Below are positions 1 to 5,505 of a stretch of DNA of 5,505 bases, in pieces. Location: positions 1 through 5,505 of the forward strand of contig JASHUJ010000014.1 of the NCBI GenBank assembly GCA_030040035.1, read 5' to 3'. A model generated the notes under the pieces. It did not search any database, was not told where the DNA came from, and was given only the letters and a program-made list of their open reading frames with translations. The stretch's first letter is position 1. Every line of letters starts with the position of its first letter. This stretch comes from Thermoplasmata archaeon. Lineage in GTDB: Archaea > Thermoplasmatota > Thermoplasmata > Lutacidiplasmatales > UBA184. A program made the translations under genes and the position numbers.

Positions 1-1
1 C

Positions 2-3000
2 ACCGCGACGACCTATGCGATCAATGTCTCGGGGCTCGCGCTCAACACCGAGTACTCGGCCGAGCTGGTCCTGAACTATTCGACGCCCGTCGCGCCGCAC
101 TTCGAGGCGTCGAACTCGACCACGTTCTGGTACGAGAAGGACACGAGCGGGGACGGGCTGACCGACTGGGAGAAGCAGTACGGCTGGTACGTCACGAGCA
201 CGGACGCCGCGGGCGTTACGAGCGTCCAGCACGTCAGCGCCAACGTCGACGACTATGCGACGAACGGGCTCGTCGGGGACTTCATCGAGAAGGAGTACGG
301 GCTCAATCCGACGACCGTCGACTCCGCCGGGAGCCACCTCCTCGACACGTGGAACCTGACGTTCGACCTGAGCCAGGGCGGAGGGGTGATCCCCTCGGGC
401 GCGAACTTCGAGGTGTGGAACGAGTCGGGGACGTACGACCCGTTCGCCCCGAGCGTCCAGTTCACTCCCGGCCTCTTCGAGAGCGGGGTCCCGCTCGGGG
501 ATCCGACGACCTACTCGAACCTCACCCCGAGCGCCGGCGGCGGGATCCGGAGCGGAGACGGCGACCCGTGGGCCGCGGAGGTCCTCTGGAGCTACACCGC
601 GCTCCAGCACTTCGTCGACCTAGCGGGGGTCGAGAACTCGGACGCGCTGCGCGCGGTGCTCGGGACCTGGAACGGCCAGTCGACCCTCACCGTCGTCGGG
701 AAGCTCTCCTGGGGCGCCGATCCGCTGACGGCGTCGACGCCCGGGGACGGGATCGCCGACGGCGAGCGCGTCAGCGCGATTGGGACCGAGGGCCTGACGA
801 TCAACATCACGAACCTCTACGTCGAGGGGCTGTCGACGGGCCAAGGGTACGCCGCCGAATTCACGCTCTACCCGGGCTCGGGCGCGAGCGGCTCGCCCGA
901 GTTCACGAACTTCTCGGCGCCGGTCGGCCTCGACGGCGGGGTCGCCCGCCTCGTCGACTACCAGGTGACCGTGCCGGTGAACCAGACGGACCGGTACGAG
1001 ACGCTTCAGATCGAAGTGCTGGCGAACGAGAGCGGCACGTCCATGCTCACGCCGATCGCGTTCGCCGACGGGGCCACGGTCGCCGACCTGACCTACGACA
1101 TGGTCGCGGGCGCCAGCGTGACCGAGGACTACCTCACGACCCAGAGCCAGTCCGACCCGAACGGCTCGCTCGACCTCACCGTCCAGGCGGTGCCGACCGG
1201 CGGGAAGAGCCCGACCTACCTCTGGCTCCCGACGGACAACGGCACCACCAACGGCCTCCCGCTCGGCCTCGAGCGGTACACGGGCCAGGAAGCGTTCGAT
1301 CTCGTGCTCGTCAACGCCTCGACCGCCCTCACGTCGAGCGCGGTGCCGTTCCCGGACGGAGGTTCGTATTCGGTCTCCCTCTCGCCCGGGCTCAACAATC
1401 TCCTCTTCCCCGAAGAAGGGTTCCTCGCCTCGCCCTTTGGGCAGGCGGTCCTCGCGGGCTCCGCGGTCGCTCCGGCCTCGGACACGGCGACCCCGCCGAT
1501 CCTGTCGGAGAGTACCGCCGCGCAGAACCTCCTTACCCGAGCGTTCGGGAAATCGGCCGGCCTCCTCTACGAGCTCGGCGCCTACTGGCAGAACCGCTCG
1601 GTCGCGCCGGGCACGGGCGGCGGAACGTTCTCCTCGGTCGACCAGGTCGGCACCTCGGGAACGAGCGCCCAGCAGGTCGCGGTCGCCGAGGCGGACTTCG
1701 CCTCGGGCTCCAACGTCGGCACGCTCCCGGCGGACGCGAACCTGTACCCGGGCTACCTCGACCTGCCGGCGCTGAGCGGCATCGTCACCGTCAACATCAC
1801 GTCGACCGCGACCCTCGACCTCCTATTGGCCGGCCTCTTCGACAATTCCACGGGCGGCGTGAACGGCTCGTTCCAGAAGGTGACGGCGGAGGTGCCGTCG
1901 CTGGGCCTCGAGACGGTCGTCACCGGGGCGCTCGCGAACGCGCCGGTGATCGGGGAGGGGCTCTACGGGGCGCCCCCGAACAACCAGCCCCCGCCGCCTC
2001 CGCCGCACAAGAACAACGGGATCTGGGGCGCGTTCGTGAACGCGGTCACCGCGGTGGTCGAGACCGTCAGCGGGGCGATCGAGTCGCTCGTCGCCGTCGT
2101 CTGGACCGCGACCGTCGCGGCGTTCACGTACATCGACCACCTCGCCCGCGAGGCCGCCGCGATCGGGGGCGCGCTCGTGAGCCGGGCCGCGGACGCGCTG
2201 ATCAGCGTGGGGGACGTCCTCGAGGAGGCCCTCCAGCAGCTGCTCGAGTACATCGTCCAGGAGCTCGAGGCCGCCCTGCGCGCCGCGTTCGGGCCGATCA
2301 TCGCCGCCGCCCTCGCCTACACGCGCGCGATCGCGGACGACTTCGAGGCCGCGGTCAACGCGTCCAGCAACGGCCAGTCGATCACGGCGGCCGCCGCCCA
2401 GTTCTGGAGCGATGTCGCCGCGCCGCTCTTCTACGTCGCGATCGCGGCGGCCGTGGCGATCGAGATCGTGGTCACGCTCGTCGAGGGCCTGTCCCTGGGG
2501 ACGGCGTTCCTGCTGTCGCTCGTCGTCGGCGCGCTCGTGACCGCCGCGATCGGCGCGTCGGTCCTCGCCGGGGGTCGCAGTCTGGTGAGCGACCTCGCCG
2601 GCCTGAGCCCGCTCTCGCCGTCGCTCGCCGACGAGCTCGACAACCTGACGAGCTCGTACGACGGCGGCCCCCGGTCGGACGCGACCTCGCCCGTGGCCGG
2701 CAGCGACCTCGACGCCGAGGACTTCGACGTCCTGGGGCAGCTGATGGGGATCGGGACCACCAGCGTGGCCGGCTCGGTCGTGCTCACCGCGTGGGAGGAC
2801 AAGGTCTCGGCCCCGTGGTCCGATACGGTCAGCGTCGGCCTCGGCCTCGTCGGCATGATCACGTGCGCGGCCGCCGCCTCGCTCAGCTCGCTGTTCGGCT
2901 CGATCCTCTCCTGCCTGTTCGACGTCGACAGCCTGCTCATCGACGCCTTCGGGCCCGACGACGGACTGCCCGCATTGGTCACGGCCCTCGTCGATCTCGG

Positions 3001-3052
3001 AGACGTCGGAACGGCCGCCGTGGACTTCGGCGAGCTCGTGACCGGTCACTGA
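2..3052 (+). CDS. Giant surface-type protein with DGDG motifs and C-terminal membrane region (5' end missing)
   Basis: The frame is open from the window edge to TGA at 3050-3052, giving 1016 residues; the true start lies upstream. A GTG at position 386 is internal, because the frame before it encodes convincing protein. Residues 1-660 look extracellular: Thr/Ser/Gly/Asn-rich, no cysteine, and 17 N-X-S/T sequons by my count, against 2 in the last 350 residues. Three acidic motifs resemble thrombospondin-type-3/EF-hand-like calcium loops: residues 47-57 (D47, D51, D55, E57), 83-110 (D83, D93, E96, then GLNPTTVD) and 240-255 (D240, D249, D253, E255). A run of six prolines at 663-668 separates this part from an Ala-rich helical region (about 673-788) and hydrophobic segments near 806-826, 831-857 and 943-974. 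The only two cysteines are C955 and C971. It is probably exported and anchored by its C-terminus. I do not recognise the full-length family and assign no function; S-layer-like, adhesin or other surface roles are possible. Confidence 0.85.
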   Translation, partial: TATTYAINVSGLALNTEYSAELVLNYSTPVAPHFEASNSTTFWYEKDTSGDGLTDWEKQYGWYVTSTDAAGVTSVQHVSANVDDYATNGLVGDFIEKEYGLNPTTVDSAGSHLLDTWNLTFDLSQGGGVIPSGANFEVWNESGTYDPFAPSVQFTPGLFESGVPLGDPTTYSNLTPSAGGGIRSGDGDPWAAEVLWSYTALQHFVDLAGVENSDALRAVLGTWNGQSTLTVVGKLSWGADPLTASTPGDGIADGERVSAIGTEGLTINITNLYVEGLSTGQGYAAEFTLYPGSGASGSPEFTNFSAPVGLDGGVARLVDYQVTVPVNQTDRYETLQIEVLANESGTSMLTPIAFADGATVADLTYDMVAGASVTEDYLTTQSQSDPNGSLDLTVQAVPTGGKSPTYLWLPTDNGTTNGLPLGLERYTGQEAFDLVLVNASTALTSSAVPFPDGGSYSVSLSPGLNNLLFPEEGFLASPFGQAVLAGSAVAPASDTATPPILSESTAAQNLLTRAFGKSAGLLYELGAYWQNRSVAPGTGGGTFSSVDQVGTSGTSAQQVAVAEADFASGSNVGTLPADANLYPGYLDLPALSGIVTVNITSTATLDLLLAGLFDNSTGGVNGSFQKVTAEVPSLGLETVVTGALANAPVIGEGLYGAPPNNQPPPPPPHKNNGIWGAFVNAVTAVVETVSGAIESLVAVVWTATVAAFTYIDHLAREAAAIGGALVSRAADALISVGDVLEEALQQLLEYIVQELEAALRAAFGPIIAAALAYTRAIADDFEAAVNASSNGQSITAAAAQFWSDVAAPLFYVAIAAAVAIEIVVTLVEGLSLGTAFLLSLVVGALVTAAIGASVLAGGRSLVSDLAGLSPLSPSLADELDNLTSSYDGGPRSDATSPVAGSDLDAEDFDVLGQLMGIGTTSVAGSVVLTAWEDKVSAPWSDTVSVGLGLVGMITCAAAASLSSLFGSILSCLFDVDSLLIDAFGPDDGLPALVTALVDLGDVGTAAVDFGELVTGH
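140..331 (+). other. Paired thrombospondin-type-3-like calcium-binding motifs
   Basis: Within the surface protein, residues 47-58 read DTSGDGLTDWEK, a near-canonical DxDGDGxxDxxE loop in which the second acidic position is serine. Residues 83-110 hold a degenerate copy with TNGLVGDFIEKEYGLNP followed by TTVD, matching the order of the bacterial/archaeal repeat (loop, acidic helix, G-x-N-P, next D). A third, isolated copy lies at about residues 238-257 (nt 713-772), where ADP precedes PGDGIADGE. Known members of this repeat class bind calcium and stiffen extracellular stalks. Binding here is inferred from the acidic spacing only. Confidence 0.6.
1988..2005 (+). other. Hexaproline hinge between ectodomain and helical C-terminal region
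   Basis: Six consecutive proline codons (residues 663-668) are followed by HKNNG. Upstream the protein is sequon-rich and beta-like. Downstream it becomes Ala/Val-rich and helical with two acidic heptad-like stretches. Proline runs of this kind commonly act as rigid linkers or cell-wall/membrane-proximal spacers, and here it marks the clearest domain boundary in the protein. Confidence 0.6.
2408..2924 (+). other. Predicted membrane-associated hydrophobic segments of the surface protein
   Basis: Three stretches are hydrophobic and long enough to span a membrane: about residues 806-826 (LFYVAIAAAVAIEIVVTLVE core), 831-857 (FLLSLVVGALVTAAIGASVL core) and 943-974 (VGLGLVGMITCAAAASLSSL core, which holds both cysteines). 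The first two are separated by only a few residues around EGLSLG and would form a hairpin. The loop between the second and third is polar and acidic. Boundaries are by eye, and the topology (odd or even number of passes) is uncertain. Confidence 0.5.
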
Positions 3053-3096
3053 TCGCCACGCCGGACCCGGACCCATCGGGCCCGCGTTCGGGTCCC
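3053..3096. terminator. Convergent spacer with 7-bp inverted repeat (possible terminator)
   Basis: This 44-bp gap separates two converging genes. GGACCCG at 3063-3069 is complementary to CGGGTCC at 3089-3095, with a 19-nt loop, and GGACCC is repeated in tandem at 3063-3074, so an alternative pairing exists. The stem is symmetric and could serve both strands, but no T tract follows on either strand. Archaeal termination usually depends on T-rich stretches, so the assignment as a terminator is weak. Confidence 0.3.
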
Positions 3097-3864
3097 CTAT
3101 AGATCGAGGCGCGAACGCCGGGCGGGGGGCGGGAGGCCGAGCTCGTCGGCGAGGGAGCGGGCGTTCACCGCGGCGTCGCCGCGGAAGTGGTTGTTGAAGA
3201 ACCCGTAGACCGTGGCGGCGCGCTCGGTGAGCGCGCGCAGGCGGGGGATCCACGCGGCGAGCTCGTCGGCGGAGTACGTGTAGTCGTACCAGAGCGGGCT
3301 CCCGTGCCCGTGCCAGCGCAGGTAGGCGAACGGGGCGGTGACCTCGAGCGCGATCGGGAGGTGCGGCGCGTCCACGATCACGTAGGCGAGGCGGAACTCC
3401 CGGAGCAGCTCGACGGATTCGGGTACCAGCCAGCTCTTCTCCCGGAACTCGACCGCGACCGGCAGGTCCTTCGGGAGCGTCTCGTAGAACCTCCGGACGG
3501 TCGCCGCTTCGAAGGGGAGGGACGGCGGGAGCTGGAGCAGCGCGGCCGCGAACTTGCCGGCGTCCCGGATCGGCTTCAGGACCGCGAGGAAGCGCTGGAG
3601 CTCGTCGTCCGTCCCCACCAGCCGCAGGTCGTGGGTGATCGTCTGCGGGAACTTCGCCGCGAACCGGAACTTCCCCGGCGTCCGGCGGACCCACGATGCG
3701 GCGACCCCCACGGGAGGAAGGCGATAGAACGTCGAGTTGACCTCGACGATGGGGAAGAGCGTCGCGTAGTACTGGAGCTTGTCCGAGGCGCCCCGCGGCG
3801 GGTAGACCCGGCCGACCCACTCCGGGTAGTCCCAGCCGCTCGTGCCCAGGAGGAGGTCGCTCAC
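3097..3864 (-). CDS. DUF72 (YecE-like) TIM-barrel protein
   Basis: This complete 255-residue protein is of normal length for the DUF72 family and has its motifs in order: GTSGWDYPEW (7-16) with YPP at 21-23, EVNSTFYRLP (41-50), KFRFAAKFPQTITH (65-78), LLQLPPSL (109-116), AVEFREKSW (137-145), YLRWHGH (181-187) and YGFFNNHFRGDAAVNARSL (220-238). Known DUF72 structures are TIM barrels. The biochemical function is not established, although a hydrolase or nucleic-acid role has been suggested for the family. There is no signal peptide, so it is probably cytoplasmic. The start is GTG at 3864: an in-frame TAA lies 12 codons upstream with no other start codon between, so it cannot be longer. No Shine-Dalgarno sequence precedes it, which suggests a leaderless or short-leader transcript, or coupling to the glycosyltransferase 88 bp upstream on the same strand. 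The identity of the family is secure; its role is not. Confidence 0.95.
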   Translation of the reverse strand: MSDLLLGTSGWDYPEWVGRVYPPRGASDKLQYYATLFPIVEVNSTFYRLPPVGVAASWVRRTPGKFRFAAKFPQTITHDLRLVGTDDELQRFLAVLKPIRDAGKFAAALLQLPPSLPFEAATVRRFYETLPKDLPVAVEFREKSWLVPESVELLREFRLAYVIVDAPHLPIALEVTAPFAYLRWHGHGSPLWYDYTYSADELAAWIPRLRALTERAATVYGFFNNHFRGDAAVNARSLADELGLPPPARRSRLDL

Positions 3865-3903
3865 GGACCGGCCAGTACCGGTAGGCTCCCGGTCCGGTTA
3901 ACC
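3864..3903 (-). promoter_or_regulatory. Dyad abutting the DUF72 start codon, with adjacent GGTTAACC
   Basis: CGGACCGG at 3864-3871 is the exact reverse complement of CCGGTCCG at 3889-3896 (8-bp arms, 17-nt loop). The inner arm includes the first base of the GTG start. The loop contains an 8-bp palindrome, TACCGGTA (3876-3883). Directly upstream lies the palindrome GGTTAACC (3896-3903), the only AT-containing island in the spacer and a weak TATA candidate about 34-37 nt before the start. The dyad could be an operator or a start-occluding RNA hairpin. The sequence alone does not decide. Confidence 0.35.
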
Positions 3904-3904
3904 C

Positions 3905-3939
3905 CTCCCCCCGAGACGTTCGGGCGGTCCCGGGGGGAG
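3905..3939 (-). terminator. 9-bp GC stem-loop downstream of glycosyltransferase gene
   Basis: CTCCCCCCG at 3905-3913 pairs perfectly with CGGGGGGAG at 3931-3939 around a 17-nt loop. The stem begins 13 nt after the glycosyltransferase stop codon. On the minus strand it is followed by GGGGTTAACC, so there is no real T tract. It may terminate or attenuate readthrough into the DUF72 gene, or protect the 3' end of the glycosyltransferase mRNA. Chance formation from G and C runs is also possible. Confidence 0.35.
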
Positions 3940-3952
3940 CGGACGATCGACG

Positions 3953-5266
3953 CTATCGACGGAGGTACGGTCCGGTGCTCGGGGCCCACCCGCCCACGGG
4001 CGACGGCGCCTCCCGCGGCTGGGGCGATCCGGGTCGGATGCCGTCGCGCCAGGACGAGGCTCGCCAGACGGTGGCGAGCCCGTAGACCGCGGTCAGGAGC
4101 AGGAGGCCCGAGCCGAGGAGCCCGCACGCGAGCGTCCGCAGCCGGCGGTGCGGGGGGAGCCGGTTCGCGACGGCGCCCACGAACGCGCCCGTGCCGACGA
4201 GGCCGAGCGCGGTCTGGAGCGAGAAGAGGAGGTGGTGCCAGGAGAACAAGGACAGCGATCGGTCGAACAGCACCCCGGTCGTCAGGAATCGGTACGCGGC
4301 GCCGGTCCACCGCTCGACCAAGTGGAGCGACATGGGAAACCGGGCGATCGCGAGGGCGAACGTGAGCAGCGGCAACGCGTACGTCCCGATGAGCTCCATC
4401 CGGTAGAAGAGCCCCGGATCCCGGGGACCCGCGCCCCGGAGGTATTGGCCGAGGCGGATCCAGCTCGAGCGCATCCACCGGACGTTCTGCCGCACGAATC
4501 CCCGGACGGTGCCCGGCGCGGAGGTGACCGCCCCGACGTCGTAGGCCTTGACGGTCCGGTAGCCGCGGCCGAGCACGTAGTCCGTGAGGAGCCAGTCGTC
4601 CCCGAGCGGGGTCTCGCGCCCGAACACCCGCAGACGCTGGAACCCGTCGGAGGCCACGAACGGGCGCACGAGCTCGGTGCGGAACATCATGCACGCCCCG
4701 TCCAGGTACAGCACGTTCCCCCGCGAGGACATCGCCCGCAGCACGACCTCGCGGGCCCGTTCGACGAACTCCGAGCACCCCGCGGCGACCGAGTCCGACT
4801 CGGGGTGGAGGAGGTTCGCCCCGACCCCGCCGACGTCGTCGGCGAAGTACGCGGAGAGCGCCGCGGCGCCCCCGTCGGGGACGACCGTGTCGCTGTCGAG
4901 GAAGAGTACGAAGGGGGAGGTGACCCGGGCGAGCCCGGCGGCGAGGGCGCGCTTCTTACCTCCGCGCTCGGGCAGCGCGACGAACTCCGCCCCTTCGGAC
5001 CGTACGATGGACCGGTACGGCTCCCCGCACCCGTCCCCCACCACGATCACGCGGCTTCCCTGCCGGACCGCCGAGCGGACGCTCGCGCGGAACCGATCGG
5101 CGTCCTCGCCGTACACCGGCATCACGATGGTGATCGCTGTGGGCGGCTTCGGATCGCCCCGGACATTCCGTCCGCGACGGCGCGAGAGATAGGCGTTCGT
5201 GAGGAGGTAGGTCACCGGCACGAGGCCGGCGACGGACAGGACGAGCGCGAGTACCCAGTTGATCAC
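3953..5266 (-). CDS. Membrane-bound family 2 glycosyltransferase (hyaluronan/cellulose synthase-like)
   Basis: This complete 437-residue protein starts with GTG at 5266. An N-terminal membrane helix (about 4-24) is followed by a GT-A domain: VMPVYGED (48-55), the acidic DG (78-79), GGKKRALAAGL (102-112), the metal-binding DSD (124-126), GACMMFR (190-196), GDDWLLTDY (222-230) and QNVRW (260-264), the QxxRW motif of processive synthases. Three hydrophobic segments follow at about 292-314, 341-366 and 378-401, then TVWR and SSWRDG, resembling the end of the HAS/NodC type. By family knowledge it transfers sugar from a nucleotide sugar at the inner membrane face and may extrude the chain; donor and product cannot be read from sequence. 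A Pro-rich tail (413-437) is unusual. The frame stays open up to 5458, but the added 64 residues lack protein-like character and overlap the ferredoxin start; the ribosome binding site and the membrane helix support GTG at 5266. Confidence 0.92.
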   Translation of the reverse strand: MINWVLALVLSVAGLVPVTYLLTNAYLSRRRGRNVRGDPKPPTAITIVMPVYGEDADRFRASVRSAVRQGSRVIVVGDGCGEPYRSIVRSEGAEFVALPERGGKKRALAAGLARVTSPFVLFLDSDTVVPDGGAAALSAYFADDVGGVGANLLHPESDSVAAGCSEFVERAREVVLRAMSSRGNVLYLDGACMMFRTELVRPFVASDGFQRLRVFGRETPLGDDWLLTDYVLGRGYRTVKAYDVGAVTSAPGTVRGFVRQNVRWMRSSWIRLGQYLRGAGPRDPGLFYRMELIGTYALPLLTFALAIARFPMSLHLVERWTGAAYRFLTTGVLFDRSLSLFSWHHLLFSLQTALGLVGTGAFVGAVANRLPPHRRLRTLACGLLGSGLLLLTAVYGLATVWRASSWRDGIRPGSPQPREAPSPVGGWAPSTGPYLRR

Positions 5267-5271
5267 GCGAG

Positions 5272-5278
5272 CTCCCCC
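5272..5278 (-). promoter_or_regulatory. Ribosome binding site of the glycosyltransferase gene
   Basis: The minus strand reads GGGGGAG, then 5 nt (CTCGC), then GTG at 5266. The GGAG core at this spacing fits base pairing with the 16S rRNA 3' end. This is what selects the GTG at 5266 over the longer open frame, including an in-frame TTG at 5317. Confidence 0.6.
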
Positions 5279-5312
5279 GTCGGGATCCCCGGCTCCGACT
5301 CGCCCCTCCGGG

Positions 5313-5325
5313 TTCAAATCGTTAT
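5313..5325 (-). promoter_or_regulatory. Candidate TATA element of the glycosyltransferase gene
   Basis: The minus strand reads ATAACGATTTGAA, an AT island in an otherwise GC-rich spacer, centred about 54 nt before the GTG. With the usual archaeal TATA-to-start distance of about 25 nt, transcription would begin near 5295 and leave a leader of about 29 nt, enough to hold the ribosome binding site. This is an inference from spacing and composition only. Confidence 0.4.
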
Positions 5326-5341
5326 GTCCCGAACTCGGGAC
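5326..5341. promoter_or_regulatory. Perfect 16-bp dyad, candidate operator in divergent promoter region
   Basis: GTCCCGAACTCGGGAC has perfect 7-bp arms (GTCCCGA / TCGGGAC) around a 2-bp centre. It directly abuts the upstream edge of the candidate TATA of the glycosyltransferase and lies about 70 bp before the ferredoxin start. Size and symmetry fit a site for a dimeric helix-turn-helix regulator. Both neighbouring genes could be affected. No regulator gene is in the window. Confidence 0.45.
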
Positions 5342-5365
5342 CCTTCGCGCCCGGACGGGTGAGTC

Positions 5366-5375
5366 AACCGTTAAG
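5366..5375 (+). promoter_or_regulatory. Candidate TATA element of the ferredoxin gene
   Basis: AACCGTTAAG is the second AT island of the 144-bp divergent spacer, centred about 40 nt before the ATG at 5411. The predicted start of transcription, about 25 nt downstream, would leave a leader of roughly 10-15 nt, which matches the absence of a Shine-Dalgarno sequence. The match to a TATA consensus is weak. Confidence 0.3.
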
Positions 5376-5410
5376 AGGCATCGGCGCTGGAATCCGATCG
5401 GACCCGGCCG

Positions 5411-5505
5411 ATGGTTCAGGTCGATATCGATCTCGCGAAGTGCACCGGCTGCGCGCACTGCCGGGACGTCTGTCCGGTGAACGTCTTTGAGCTGCGGCCC
5501 CGGGA
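5411..5505 (+). CDS. Ferredoxin-like 4Fe-4S protein (3' end missing)
   Basis: Thirty-one codons and two bases are present before the window ends. The N-terminus reads MVQVDIDLAKCTGCAHCRDV, then CPVNVFEL. C11, C14, C17 and C21 followed by P22 form the classic CxxCxxCxxxCP motif of a 4Fe-4S ferredoxin domain, and V-x-V-D-x-x-K-C is a typical lead-in. The fourth cysteine of such a motif normally serves a second cluster, so a dicluster ferredoxin of about 60-110 residues is likely, but a larger iron-sulfur protein with an N-terminal ferredoxin domain is possible. The ATG is the first usable start: an in-frame TAA lies at 5372-5374 with no ATG, GTG or TTG between. No ribosome binding site is visible. 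It is transcribed divergently from the glycosyltransferase, and the electron partner is unknown. Confidence 0.85.
   Translation, partial: MVQVDIDLAKCTGCAHCRDVCPVNVFELRPR

Noticed and set aside
386..388. GTG as the start of the surface protein
   Set aside because: The frame is open to the window edge, and the 128 upstream codons encode a convincing DGDG motif region with sequons, so this GTG is an internal valine.
1985..2008. Proline-codon run as a DNA microsatellite or frameshift site
   Set aside because: The six proline codons use mixed third bases (ccc, ccg, cct), which points to selection on the protein and not to a slippery simple repeat.
349..3102. Long plus-strand open frame (917 codons) overlapping the surface protein in another frame
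   Set aside because: The translation is dominated by Arg, Pro, Gly and Asp without hydrophobic core or motifs, as expected for an off-frame shadow of a high-GC gene. The overlapping frame gives sensible domains and sequons.
1823..3820. Minus-strand open frame of 665 codons across the surface gene and the DUF72 gene
   Set aside because: It is Arg/Gly-rich low-complexity translation spanning two well-supported genes; a stop-poor antisense frame caused by high GC.
3187..4365. Plus-strand open frame of 392 codons opposite DUF72 and the glycosyltransferase
   Set aside because: The translation is Arg/Glu/Gly-rich and turns into Arg-Ala-Gly runs. Both genes beneath it have clear family motifs on the other strand.
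4148..5362. Plus-strand open frame of 404 codons opposite the glycosyltransferase
   Set aside because: It is a charged, His/Arg/Glu-rich shadow with no recognisable domain, fully covered by the glycosyltransferase.
5267..5458. N-terminal extension of the glycosyltransferase by 64 residues
   Set aside because: It would run through the divergent promoter region and overlap the ferredoxin start. The added residues have no signal or domain character, and a ribosome binding site sits at the right distance from GTG 5266.
1..5505. Mobile element, CRISPR array, tRNA or rRNA
   Set aside because: No transposase motifs, terminal inverted repeats, regular direct repeats with spacers, or tRNA-like cloverleaf with a CCA-type end were seen in the spacers, which are all under 150 bp.

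Overview
The window is very GC-rich, with strong G/C preference at third codon positions. It looks like chromosome of a high-GC archaeon, and I lean towards a Thermoplasmata-type lineage. The reasons are two GTG starts, two genes without a visible Shine-Dalgarno sequence, small AT islands upstream of genes that could be TATA elements, and a very large secreted-type protein rich in N-glycosylation sequons with calcium-binding-like DGDG motifs. This assignment is inference; a high-GC bacterium is not excluded.

Layout. (1) Positions 2-3052, plus strand: the 3' part (1016 codons) of a giant surface-type protein whose start lies outside the window. It has a sequon-rich, largely beta-type ectodomain with three thrombospondin-type-3-like acidic motifs, a six-proline hinge, and an Ala-rich helical C-terminal region with about three hydrophobic segments. 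(2) Positions 3053-3096: a 44-bp convergent spacer holding a 7-bp inverted repeat. (3) Positions 3097-3864, minus strand: a complete DUF72 (YecE-like) protein. (4) Positions 3865-3952: an 88-bp spacer with two stem-loops, one of them reaching the first base of the DUF72 start codon. (5) Positions 3953-5266, minus strand: a complete membrane-bound family 2 glycosyltransferase of the hyaluronan/cellulose synthase type. (6) Positions 5267-5410: a 144-bp divergent promoter region with a perfect 16-bp dyad between two AT islands. (7) Position 5411 to the window end, plus strand: the start of a ferredoxin-like 4Fe-4S protein.

How they fit together. The glycosyltransferase and the DUF72 gene run in the same direction and could be co-transcribed, though the hairpin between them may separate them. 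The glycosyltransferase probably builds or exports a cell-surface glycan, and the neighbouring giant protein looks like a surface glycoprotein, but convergent orientation gives no operon link. The DUF72 protein and the ferredoxin have no evident pathway connection to either. No RNA gene, mobile element, CRISPR array or attachment site was seen. The least explained item is the giant surface protein, especially its C-terminal helical/hydrophobic region, which I do not recognise.
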